A program made the translations under genes and the position numbers. A stretch of 22,965 nt of DNA from a virus: the IMG/VR virus record IMGVR_UViG_3300032288_002687, positions 1 to 22,965 of that record, one strand, 5' to 3'. The notes beneath the pieces are model-generated. The model was not told the DNA's origin. It made no database searches and saw nothing but the letters and a program-made list of their open reading frames with translations. Positions 16,201-22,310 of this stretch are shown piece after piece; within the stretch, counting starts at the first letter, position 1, and every line of letters begins with the position of its first letter.

Positions 16201-17340
16201 TACTGAAACAGCATTGCTTATGGCATTATCAGCACTAACCATCTGTGCTGAATTGGTTGCTACTTGTGCGCTAACTACTGAAACAGCATTGCTAACTGTA
16301 TTAACATGACTTTCAACACTTGCTGCTGCTGCGCTTACTACGCTTACAGCATCGCTTACCGCATTTATAGCTGACTTTAAATCAGCACTAGCTGCTTGAC
16401 GAGCTGATATTTCGTTGCTTACTGCGTTCCAGGTACTCAATTGGGCTGCACTTACCACACTAACTGCGTTACTAATAGCATTGTCTGCACTAACCATTTG
16501 TGCTGAGTTAGTTGCTACCTGAGCACTAACTACACTTACAGCATTGCTAACGGTGTTGATAGCATTAATTATATCAGTTCCACCTACAACAAGGTTGGCA
16601 CTAACATAAAGTTTTTCCCCAATGCCGACACCACCAGCAACAACTAAAGCACCGGTTGTAGTGCTAGAAGATGCGGCTGCATTAGTTACATTAATTCTGC
16701 TAGCAGTAGCAATATTTCCACCATTTGTGCTAACTGTTAAATCAATATTGGTGCCAGAAGTATTAATACTGTCTGCACCAACTCTAATGTTTCCAACTGT
16801 AACATTACCGGCTACAGTTAAAGTGTTTGTTGTTTCATTATATGTAAAATCAGTTTCAGATTTTAATGCACCACCAGTTGTACCATAAACAACCTGTCCA
16901 GAGGCTACATTACCAATATTGGCACTAAAATTAGATGCTGTTAAGTTACCAACAATAAGGTCGGCATACCCAGATTTGTTTATGGTTCCAGCAGTAGTAC
17001 CAGTTTCAGTAGTAAATGTTGCCATGAAACGATCATTAGATTCGTCCCAGGCAAACGCAACGTTAGTGTCTGATCCACGCTCAATAACAATACCAGAATC
17101 TAAACTAGGGGCACCACTTTGATTTCTAGCTAATACAATAAGTGGATCTGCTACCACTGTGTTAGTTGTATCAATAACAGTTGTTGCGCCCTGTACTGTT
17201 AAGTTACCAGTAATTGTAAGGTTACTTGGATAGATAAGGTCCAGATCAAGTTTACTTGCTGTTACAGCATTTTCCGCAAGTTTAGAAGCAATAACTTCTA
17301 AATCTGTAATCTGATTGCGTTTAATTCTTGTTATAGACAT
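13225..17340 (-). CDS. Giant tail-fibre protein (1371 aa)
   Basis: The largest gene here. Residues 1-250 are beta modules with TTVIDTTNTVVADPLIVL and GIVIERGSDTNVAFAWDES. Coil repeats fill ~255-400, ~585-735 and ~1100-1200. They are separated by modules ending TFSGATYTF and starting GAVVVAGGVGIGGALYVSAN. Residues ~855-965 hold ERPGIGVVTSGMVRFNTSS, then FTGDGSTTIFTL, IVSINGIVQIPTDAY and GDIIDVREI, a module repeated in the 614- and 136-aa proteins. The C-terminal domain (~1246-1371: YADLAEKY, PGTVMVFGG, KPAYLMNS, GRVPCKV, GVIEIVVGRM) is paralogous to that of the 690-aa protein. AGGA lies seven bases before the ATG. Alternating beta knobs and coil rods suggest a long hinged fibre. Confidence 0.85.
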   Translation of the reverse strand: MSITRIKRNQITDLEVIASKLAENAVTASKLDLDLIYPSNLTITGNLTVQGATTVIDTTNTVVADPLIVLARNQSGAPSLDSGIVIERGSDTNVAFAWDESNDRFMATFTTETGTTAGTINKSGYADLIVGNLTASNFSANIGNVASGQVVYGTTGGALKSETDFTYNETTNTLTVAGNVTVGNIRVGADSINTSGTNIDLTVSTNGGNIATASRINVTNAAASSSTTTGALVVAGGVGIGEKLYVSANLVVGGTDIINAINTVSNAVSVVSAQVATNSAQMVSADNAISNAVSVVSAAQLSTWNAVSNEISARQAASADLKSAINAVSDAVSVVSAAAASVESHVNTVSNAVSVVSAQVATNSAQMVSADNAISNAVSVVSAAQLSTWNRVSAIMTSSQTFSGATYTFNQTTAATNTSSGAVVVAGGVGIGGALYVSANSQFTNNVNILGNLIVTGSYTIIGSNNTAYTDNIIELHTPATLSALSADDGKDIGIHIHYFKGSDQHAFLGWDNSSGYLEWQDSGAEGIDTFTGNYGTMRLGNLIANASTAATSTTSGAITTNGGIGVVGNAYIGGNLVVGSTNIIDALSALSNYASVASAAIVSVESHVNTVSNAVSVVSAAQLSTYNALSNEISARQAASADLQSAINTVSNAVSVVSAQVATNSAQMSSADAALSVRIDNISNSVSVTSADLASAKSNLQSAINVVSNATSVVSAAQLSTWNRVSAILTSSTTFSGATYTFSGSTASTNTVTGAVVITGGLGVGGNINAANISIVGNTIATTNSNGNLVLQPNGTGATVVNDSGAASNFVVKGDTDTALIFANATNDNIGLGTATPNTGAKLHINATNSVILPKGTTAERPGIGVVTSGMVRFNTSSLQLEFYDGTSWQGTGSTFTVIADDKFTGDGSTTIFTLSSSQTTNSCIVSINGIVQIPTDAYGVTGGTTLTFTEPPAFGDIIDVREITTTTTVTNLTSNNGYVVVETLNTTGVVFSTGTSSVVERWRIDTSGNYLPSANASYSIGNATSIVSTLWVNEIDSGNIIPRANAIHSLGNVTNQWKDLYLAGNTMYLANVAITSDGSVVTIPNLTVSGSLVMGSVDIVSAINAVSARLDTVSNQVSVTSADLVSAKNNLQSAINVVSNAVSVEIANRVSAVNAVSNAVSVVSAQVATNSAQMVSADNAISAAVNVVSNRISAIMTSSQSFTGALYQFGNIAPSANITYDSGSTTARWLNVWATTFNGTATTAQYADLAEKYLADAKYDPGTVMVFGGAAEITQANTDSDRRVAGVVSDKPAYLMNSELEGQYVTDLALLGRVPCKVIGPIQKGDMLIVAGNGHARSEANPVTGSVIGKALQNFEGTSGVIEIVVGRM
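13741..16578 (-). repeat. Coil repeats of the 1371-aa fibre
   Basis: Three tracts, 16141-16578, 15136-15588 and 13741-14043, encode the SNAVSVVSA/VATNSAQM/STWN type of repeat, each closing with an SAIxTSS block followed by a beta module. The repeats are conserved mainly at the protein level. Confidence 0.78.
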
Positions 17341-17364
17341 TGAGTTATCCTGGTAGCATAAGTT

Positions 17365-17372
17365 TATTTATT
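17365..17372 (-). promoter_or_regulatory. Possible late promoter before the 1371-aa fibre gene
   Basis: AATAAATA, one mismatch to TATAAATA, in the 44-base gap between two fibre genes, 24 bases before the ATG and upstream of an AGGA ribosome-binding site. The position is suitable, the match is not exact. Confidence 0.4.
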
Positions 17373-17384
17373 TGAAATGGCAAA

Positions 17385-19229
17385 TTAAACTATTTGGGTT
17401 TTGTGAACTTTTACTGTATTTCCAGCCCCAGAACCTACGAAAATAAGCTGTACAGTACTGCCCACCATATCTACACCCAGTGTACCTAAACTGCTAGAAG
17501 TGTACAGAGTTGAGCTAGAAATATATGGGGTCGTTCCATTATGTACTACCATTGCATCAAAAACCTGATGGTTTGATCCATTGCTGACTTGCACAAAATA
17601 TTTGGCGCTTCTGTAGCTAGAAGTAGTAAAAGTATCCACAATGGTATTACCGGTTCCGGCACTGATTCCAGTCTGATCATAGGTTATATTAGTGCCAGAT
17701 TTTAGATTTAAATTGCTGTCTAGTACTATTCGTTCTGTACCCGCAGTAGTCATTCTAACTTTGTTATCGCCTACAGTAGTTTCTACGGTAACTATAGTGT
17801 CAACTGCTTCGTTTTGAATTGTAGGACCCAGAGCGACCAAACTAGTATTCAAACTACGAATTTCTACAGTATCAATAATAGTTGGGGCATCTGCAAAAAT
17901 AATATTAGCGCCGCTCAGAGTATAAGCAACGCCTGGTAACTGCATTACACCGTTGAGTGTAACAATGTAGTTTTCTACTGGAACTGTCTGACTTGCTGTA
18001 AAGGTGGTTGTGCTATTATCGCCCTGATATATGTCTAGACTCATTAAACCAGTTGTTGGACTAGCATTAATCCAGGCTGCACCATTGTAATATTCCAGAT
18101 ATCCTGAGCTTGTGTTGTATCTGGTGTACCCCGCAGTGGCGCCCAATGGTCTAGAACTTTCTGGGCCCGCTGGTATTAACACAGCCGTATCGGTATTAAT
18201 ATCTACGATCCCATCACCGTTGGGCTGAATAACAACATTACCATCAAGATTAGTATTGCTCAGGGTGTCTGTGGTTATTGTTAGACTTGCTACTTCTAGT
18301 TTGCTAGTTGCTGTAACAGCATTAGCATATATGTTATCTGAAACTCCGAGTCCACCAGTTATAACAACGGTACCACTAGAAACAGTATTGCTTGGAGTAT
18401 TGCCAGTAAAGGAATAAGTAGCACCACTTAAAGTTTGGCTGCTAGTCATAATTGCACTAACACGATTACTTACAACATTAATTGCGCTTGCTAAATTGTT
18501 ATTAACACTGGTCAACTGGACACTAACTGCACTAATAGCATTGCTTAATTTGGTATCAATACTTGTTAAATCTGAACTTACTGCGCTAATTCTGTCGTTA
18601 GAACTTAATACTGCTGCACTTACAACACTAACCGCATTACTAATAGCGTTGTCAGCACTTATCATTTGAGCTGAATTAGCTGCTATAGCTGAAGTTAAAA
18701 CACTTATAGCATCTTTAATATCCATACCAGCTACATTTAATGTAGCACTAACATATAAATTTCCACCTACACCAACTCCACCTGTTACAATTAAAGCACC
18801 TGAACTGGTACTTGAAGCAGAAGTAGTTGCTGTAATATTAGTATTACTATTAATTTGAACATTTGCACCTGTTATTGGAGCGAGTGTGAGATTTCCGGCA
18901 CTAGTGCTTACATTACTGGTAACAACATTAGATGTTGAAATGTTGCCGGCATCTAGGTTTCCTGTTACGACTACAATACCGGTACCATTGCCAGATAGAT
19001 TTAAGTTTGCATTAGTAATTAATGGGCTGATATTGCCTGAATCCAGCACAATGTTACCAATTTGGCCGTTGCCTGAAACATCTAGCACATAGGCAGGAAT
19101 AGCATTACGGATGCCTATACGATTATTCGTAACATCAAAATATAGTAAATCTGTTTCAACACTTAAGTTTATGCCCTGTCGTTCCAGATTGCTCTGGAGC
19201 ATAGGGCCGCTAATTCTGCCTATAGCCAT
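17385..19229 (-). CDS. Tail-fibre protein (614 aa)
   Basis: N terminus MAIGRISGPMLQSNLERQGI, then beta modules (to ~165) that include GALIVTGGVGVGGNLYVSA, a block also found in the 1371-aa fibre. A single coil-repeat segment covers ~168-264. Residues ~345-460 hold the SRPLGATAGYTRYNTSSGYLE / YNGAAWI / VTLNGVMQLP module. The C terminus (~532-614: SSYRSAKYFVQVSNG, then VHNGTTPYIS, ending VKVHKTQIV) is a domain type common at the ends of marine myophage virion proteins. AAGGA lies eight bases before the ATG. It probably forms a shorter fibre or a proximal segment. Confidence 0.82.
   Translation of the reverse strand: MAIGRISGPMLQSNLERQGINLSVETDLLYFDVTNNRIGIRNAIPAYVLDVSGNGQIGNIVLDSGNISPLITNANLNLSGNGTGIVVVTGNLDAGNISTSNVVTSNVSTSAGNLTLAPITGANVQINSNTNITATTSASSTSSGALIVTGGVGVGGNLYVSATLNVAGMDIKDAISVLTSAIAANSAQMISADNAISNAVSVVSAAVLSSNDRISAVSSDLTSIDTKLSNAISAVSVQLTSVNNNLASAINVVSNRVSAIMTSSQTLSGATYSFTGNTPSNTVSSGTVVITGGLGVSDNIYANAVTATSKLEVASLTITTDTLSNTNLDGNVVIQPNGDGIVDINTDTAVLIPAGPESSRPLGATAGYTRYNTSSGYLEYYNGAAWINASPTTGLMSLDIYQGDNSTTTFTASQTVPVENYIVTLNGVMQLPGVAYTLSGANIIFADAPTIIDTVEIRSLNTSLVALGPTIQNEAVDTIVTVETTVGDNKVRMTTAGTERIVLDSNLNLKSGTNITYDQTGISAGTGNTIVDTFTTSSYRSAKYFVQVSNGSNHQVFDAMVVHNGTTPYISSSTLYTSSSLGTLGVDMVGSTVQLIFVGSGAGNTVKVHKTQIV
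18438..18728 (-). repeat. Coil repeats of the 614-aa fibre
   Basis: One short tract of the same repeat family (AANSAQMISADNAISNAVSV), closing with VSAIMTSSQTLSGATYSF as in the 1371-aa protein. Confidence 0.75.
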
Positions 19230-19259
19230 TTCAGGTATCCTTAGCTATATTTAGCTGAA

Positions 19260-19670
19260 TTAACTAGCGTAGCCGTGTAGCAATACGATGGTATGACCCA
19301 GAGGTGGAGGGCTTGTGAATGTAATATTAGTAGTGCCATCAAAAGTAAATGCTACTCCTGGATTTTGGAAAACGTTGTTGATGAATACCAAAACAGTTTT
19401 TTCTTGTCCAGCACTATATGTAAAACTCATAGGACCAAATACCAGAGTGGACCCATCGCCCGTAAAAGTATCTTTGGTAATACTTGTAGCACCAGCTACT
19501 CTGAGTGCGCTCCAACTGCCGTTAATATATGCCTCTAGAACATTGTCTGTGGTGTTGTAACGAATCTGACCGTTAGAGCTTGAGCTAGGTCTTAAGGTAG
19601 TGCTACCGCCTGGAAGTTTAGCGGTAGTTTCTCCCACTTTAATTTTGGTATTTTTAAGGCTGCGTCCCAA
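19260..19670 (-). CDS. Small virion/fibre protein with a shared fibre module; TTG start
   Basis: 136 aa. LPGGSTTLRPSSSSNGQIRY followed by LEAYINGSW, then FTGDGSTLVFGP, VFINNVFQNPGVAF and GHTIVLLHGY. This is nearly the whole of the module seen inside the 1371- and 614-aa fibres, here as a free protein. The start is TTG: GGAG lies seven bases before it and there is no ATG in the frame, so TTG is the only well-placed start. It begins two bases after the stop of the 104-aa gene. Confidence 0.78.
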   Translation of the reverse strand: MGRSLKNTKIKVGETTAKLPGGSTTLRPSSSSNGQIRYNTTDNVLEAYINGSWSALRVAGATSITKDTFTGDGSTLVFGPMSFTYSAGQEKTVLVFINNVFQNPGVAFTFDGTTNITFTSPPPLGHTIVLLHGYAS

Positions 19671-19672
19671 GA

Positions 19673-19987
19673 TTAGGCTCCAATGTAACTAACTGTAGCA
19701 GTTACCGAACTTGCCGCGCTACAATTTGCTTGTAATGAATCGTCTTGTCCTAGTATGAGTTTTTCTACATCCATGATGTAGGTATCATAGGCAGCTATGG
19801 TTAGTGTTTTGTAGATTTGATTACCAGCGCCATAGGTTCCTGAAGCTGGAACAGCCCAGACATTTATGGTTACATCTGCTGCACTAGTATTGCAAAAATA
19901 TACTGTGCTGACTACAGAATTACCTGTGCTTGCATAGATGTTACCAGGGGTTGATGAATCTGTTAATTGGTTGCATTGTATAGACAT
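19673..19987 (-). CDS. Small virion protein, marine T4-like type
   Basis: 104 aa, beta-rich and with no charged clusters: IYASTGNSVVSTVYFCN, then INVWAVPASG, YKTLTIAAYDTYIMDVEKL and ILGQDDSLQA, ending VTATVSYIGA. It resembles ~100-aa structural proteins seen beside fibre genes of marine T4-like phages; no precise function is known to me. GGA lies before the ATG. It sits between the 217-aa and 136-aa genes with gaps of 10 and 2 bases. Confidence 0.72.
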   Translation of the reverse strand: MSIQCNQLTDSSTPGNIYASTGNSVVSTVYFCNTSAADVTINVWAVPASGTYGAGNQIYKTLTIAAYDTYIMDVEKLILGQDDSLQANCSAASSVTATVSYIGA

Positions 19988-19997
19988 AGTGATTCCG

Positions 19998-20651
19998 TTA
20001 TAATATTAATCCAAATAATATGGCCTTGCGCTTACTTACAAGTTCGTCTGAGTAAGTAGCATTAACCACATATACGCCAGAACCACCAGTGCTGGGTGAT
20101 TTAGCATAAAGTTTGTTATAGTTTGATAAACTGCCAGGATCTGATCCCTGATTTTTTAGGGTTAAAACATCGTCTAGTTTAACTAAGCCAGTTCCGTCAG
20201 CATCAATTACGACATTACCGTTACTGGCACTTGTAATAGTGTAACCATTTACATCTAGATTTCCGCCTAGTTGAGGGCTAGTATCATCCACAACATTGCT
20301 GATACCACCTGAAGCAATTTCATTCCAGGTAGACCCATCAGTTGTTAATTCCCACTGAGTAAGACTTTCGTTCCATCTGAACCCTGTATTGGGCAAACTT
20401 CCTCGTTCAACTTCAATACCTGAATATCCCAGAGTAACACCGGCACCAATTTCTCCTGAATTCAATACAATGGTATTGTCTGTGATTAAACTGTTGGTAC
20501 TTTCAACGCTGGTTGTTGCGCCTGTTACAACCAAGTTACCAATTACATTTAAATAGGCTGTAGTTACATTCACATTTCCAGAGGTCGCACCAGCACTGGA
20601 AACGGTGTTTATGTTGTAATCGCCCTGAATTCGTTTATTTGTAGTAGACAT
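19998..20651 (-). CDS. Short tail-fibre/virion protein
   Basis: 217 aa, beta-rich. GNLVVTGATTSVESTNSLIT, then DNTIVLNSGE, GIEVERGSLPNTGFRWNESL and WNEIASGG match the N-terminal module of the 1371-aa fibre. NVVDDTSPQLGGNLDVNGYT is a well-known fibre stretch. The C-terminal ~30 residues (GVYVVNATYSDELVSKRKAI) are less repetitive. The ATG lies two bases from the stop of the DUF115-like gene. No Shine-Dalgarno is seen, but a CATAAATA box sits directly upstream. Confidence 0.78.
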   Translation of the reverse strand: MSTTNKRIQGDYNINTVSSAGATSGNVNVTTAYLNVIGNLVVTGATTSVESTNSLITDNTIVLNSGEIGAGVTLGYSGIEVERGSLPNTGFRWNESLTQWELTTDGSTWNEIASGGISNVVDDTSPQLGGNLDVNGYTITSASNGNVVIDADGTGLVKLDDVLTLKNQGSDPGSLSNYNKLYAKSPSTGGSGVYVVNATYSDELVSKRKAILFGLIL

Positions 20652-20652
20652 A

Positions 20653-21225
20653 TCAGTTATTTATGATGGTTTGGAATTTAGCCAAATCCATGTGTTCTAG
20701 GTTTTCCTGTTGTCTGAGCTTGTCAGGGATGAGAGCTCCTTCTGGAATTATTCTGATATATTTTACTTTGGGGTAGTGCTTTATAACGGTTAGAGTCTGA
20801 TCTACCCAGTTCCCATAATAGGTTTCAGTATCAGAACTCTTTTTGTAATGTGGGGTATCTGCATACATATTGTTGAATTTCTTATCCACTCCGGCATAAT
20901 CAAAGCCCAAAATATAGATAGTTTTCATGTTGCTTATGGTTGATGCATAACTCAGAGCTATGGGCCCAGAGCTAAATCCATAATTTAAAGTAATCTTTTT
21001 AGCACCAGAATCCGTCAGAGGTTTGCGAGTATAAAATTCATTTGTTTTGGCATAGCCAGATTTTTGTATTTCCTGGCTTATGCCCTCATCTGTAGCAATT
21101 AACACATCTGGGCTAAAATCCCTGTACAGAGCATTACAGCCATAGACTTTGCCCAGAGTTTTCAGTCTGAGTAAGTCTATGTTTTTTCGGCTAGTTCCGT
21201 TTCCAAGTACGAATGCTGTAGTCAT
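20653..21225 (-). CDS. DUF115/MptE-like Rossmann protein (short form)
   Basis: 190 aa. VLGNGTSR (6-13), VYGCNALYR (27-35), DVLIATDEG (40-48), SGPIALS (86-92) and IYILGFDYAG (103-112) follow the same order as in the 258-aa protein at the other end of the block. Nucleotide-binding Rossmann-like fold, probably DUF115/MptE-related. The family includes pterin pyrophosphokinases and flagellin glycosyltransferases, and its reaction in phages is unknown. It lies among structural genes, which hints at a role tied to the virion. The ribosome-binding site (GGGGA six bases before the ATG) is inside the 3' arm of a hairpin that also looks like a terminator. Confidence 0.7.
   Translation of the reverse strand: MTTAFVLGNGTSRKNIDLLRLKTLGKVYGCNALYRDFSPDVLIATDEGISQEIQKSGYAKTNEFYTRKPLTDSGAKKITLNYGFSSGPIALSYASTISNMKTIYILGFDYAGVDKKFNNMYADTPHYKKSSDTETYYGNWVDQTLTVIKHYPKVKYIRIIPEGALIPDKLRQQENLEHMDLAKFQTIINN
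20658..20665 (-). promoter_or_regulatory. Possible late promoter before the 217-aa gene
   Basis: CATAAATA ends seven bases before the ATG at 20651. A start five to seven bases downstream would give an almost leaderless message, so this could be a chance AT-rich match. Confidence 0.3.
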
Positions 21226-21256
21226 AAAAAATCCCCGAGTATTTAACCCAGGGATT
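21226..21256 (-). terminator. Probable rho-independent terminator, overlapping the next gene's ribosome-binding site
   Basis: On the - strand AATCCC, a 15-base loop, GGGATT and then a run of six T. It follows the virion protein gene ending at 21277 and comes just before the ATG at 21225. The stem is only six pairs, so read-through is likely, and it could also hide the GGGGA ribosome-binding site. Confidence 0.5.
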
Positions 21257-21276
21257 CTTTAAGGTCCTAAAACTTA

Positions 21277-21912
21277 TTAGGCAGCGTCTACTTGTACAAA
21301 GGCTGTAGTACCAGCAGCTTTATCTGTAGCATAATCATTATTTGTTGTTGCAGCAGCTAACCAATAACGAAACTTGTCTGCGGGTGTTGAAAAATCATAC
21401 ACCCATTTGTTGGTAATGCGACTTGCATAAAATGTTGAAGCGTCTTGTTTAGTTACAAGAATACTCATTTCATTTGCACCCAATGAACCAGATGCTTTAT
21501 TTGCTAGTGTACAAACGCCAACTAGTGTAACTGTGCCTGATCCTGCACCAGCGGCTTTGGCTACAAAAATACCACCAACTTGTGCGTTGGATTTTGATGC
21601 GCCAACGGCCACCCAGTCGGTTGTGCCTACAGTTAAAATTCTATAAATGCTACCAACGACCATATCCTCGTCATTAATGGCTGTACCGCTAGTAACTAGG
21701 AATTTCTTTGCACCTTTCTGAGCTAAAATTGAACCAGCAGCGGCTGCTTGTGCTCCAATTTTAACATATGGTCTAATAGTGTTACCCGTCTGACTTGTCA
21801 TACCGCCAGTACCACCAACATTATTACTGCTTATTAAGGTTGGAGACACAAATTTGTCGCGCACCTGTGCGTCTGTAGTAGGGGTATGTGTAATTTTTAA
21901 TTTGTTTGCCAT
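21277..21912 (-). CDS. Virion structural protein, with an inserted YxIxxxGTTDW-type domain
   Basis: 211 aa. Ends of the protein (MANKLKITHTPTTDAQVRDK; KWVYDFSTPADKFRYWLAAA; AFVQVDAA) look like a common marine T4-like virion protein. Residues ~78-131 (MVVGSIYRILTVGTTDWVAV, then GGIFVAKAAGAGSGTVTLVG) match a small domain widely spread in phage structural proteins, and here they interrupt the otherwise continuous TSGT...VCTLANKA region. It is the first gene of the - strand block, with a canonical AAGGAG seven bases before the ATG and a late-type promoter upstream, so it is probably highly expressed. A decoration or fibre-attachment role is possible. Confidence 0.75.
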   Translation of the reverse strand: MANKLKITHTPTTDAQVRDKFVSPTLISSNNVGGTGGMTSQTGNTIRPYVKIGAQAAAAGSILAQKGAKKFLVTSGTAINDEDMVVGSIYRILTVGTTDWVAVGASKSNAQVGGIFVAKAAGAGSGTVTLVGVCTLANKASGSLGANEMSILVTKQDASTFYASRITNKWVYDFSTPADKFRYWLAAATTNNDYATDKAAGTTAFVQVDAA

Positions 21913-21945
21913 TTATTTTCTCCTTGTGATTAGCGTTCTAGGCTA

Positions 21946-21964
21946 CTCGAAGTGGTGCTCCGAG
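21946..21964 (-). other. Hairpin in the leader of the virion-protein gene
   Basis: On the - strand CTCGGAG, loop CACCA, CTTCGAG: seven pairs including one G-U. It lies between the predicted start of transcription and the ribosome-binding site of the gene starting at 21912. It may protect the 5' end of the message or slow decay. No T run follows, so it is not a classic terminator. Confidence 0.5.
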
Positions 21965-21965
21965 A

Positions 21966-21977
21966 GTTCAGCTGAAC
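21966..21977. promoter_or_regulatory. Perfect 12-base palindrome near the predicted transcription start
   Basis: GTTCAGCTGAAC reads the same on both strands. It falls about where transcription from the CATAAATA box should start and just before the leader hairpin. It could be an operator or another RNA hairpin. A chance palindrome of this length is uncommon, but no binding protein is known. Confidence 0.4.
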
Positions 21978-21981
21978 ATTA

Positions 21982-22281
21982 TTATTTATGAGATTTTTGT
22001 AATAATGATAGTAGCAGATGTTCCTGCATTATTGTGATTACATTGTTGGCTTCTGTAATCTTTTCTGTATAAAGTCTCTTGCTGCTTACAGACCCAGTCC
22101 TGGTATAATTACGACGATGCTCGCTAGCATATTTAAGGATGTTGTCTACCGCCTTAAGTAATGTATCAAATTCTCTGTAATCTGTGTACATATGATTCAT
22201 CTGTGCTGTTTTCAGCTTGTAGCGCAAATCGTACCAGTCCTCTATTTGTTCTATCTGAACGGTCGTGATGTCTGTATCCAT
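21982..22281 (-). CDS. Hypothetical helical protein (99 aa)
   Basis: The ATG at 22281 gives 99 residues (MDTDITTVQIEQIEDWYDLR onward). A TTG 18 bases upstream would add MYVNIY but has no ribosome-binding site. The protein is charged and mainly helical, with EFDTLLKAVDNILKYASEHR and EKITEANNVITIMQEHLL suggesting a short helical bundle or coil. It has no motif I recognise. Amino-acid use is that of a real protein, and no longer frame competes on the - strand. The ATG sits on the first base of the endolysin's TATAAATA box, and no good Shine-Dalgarno is seen. Its 3' end overlaps the late promoter of the fibre block. Confidence 0.6.
   Translation of the reverse strand: MDTDITTVQIEQIEDWYDLRYKLKTAQMNHMYTDYREFDTLLKAVDNILKYASEHRRNYTRTGSVSSKRLYTEKITEANNVITIMQEHLLLSLLQKSHK
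21983..21990 (-). promoter_or_regulatory. Late promoter for the - strand fibre block
   Basis: CATAAATA on the - strand, one base from the T4 late consensus TATAAATA. It is ~70 bases before the ATG of the first gene of the block (21912), leaving room for a leader with a palindrome, a hairpin and AAGGAG. It overlaps the 3' end of the 99-aa gene. Confidence 0.6.
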
Positions 22282-22288
22282 ATAAATA
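22281..22288 (+). promoter_or_regulatory. Late promoter for the endolysin gene
   Basis: Perfect TATAAATA, the T4-type late box, 22 bases before the ATG at 22311, with AAGGAG seven bases before that ATG. It overlaps the start codon of the divergent 99-aa gene and a TGTAAATA on the other strand. Confidence 0.75.
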
Positions 22289-22310
22289 TTTACATACAAG
22301 GAGAACCCCC

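Noticed and set aside
16622-16888. 88-codon hydrophobic frame on the + strand that could look like a membrane protein
   Set aside because: Antisense to GTT/GCT-rich fibre repeats; the hydrophobicity follows from that composition.
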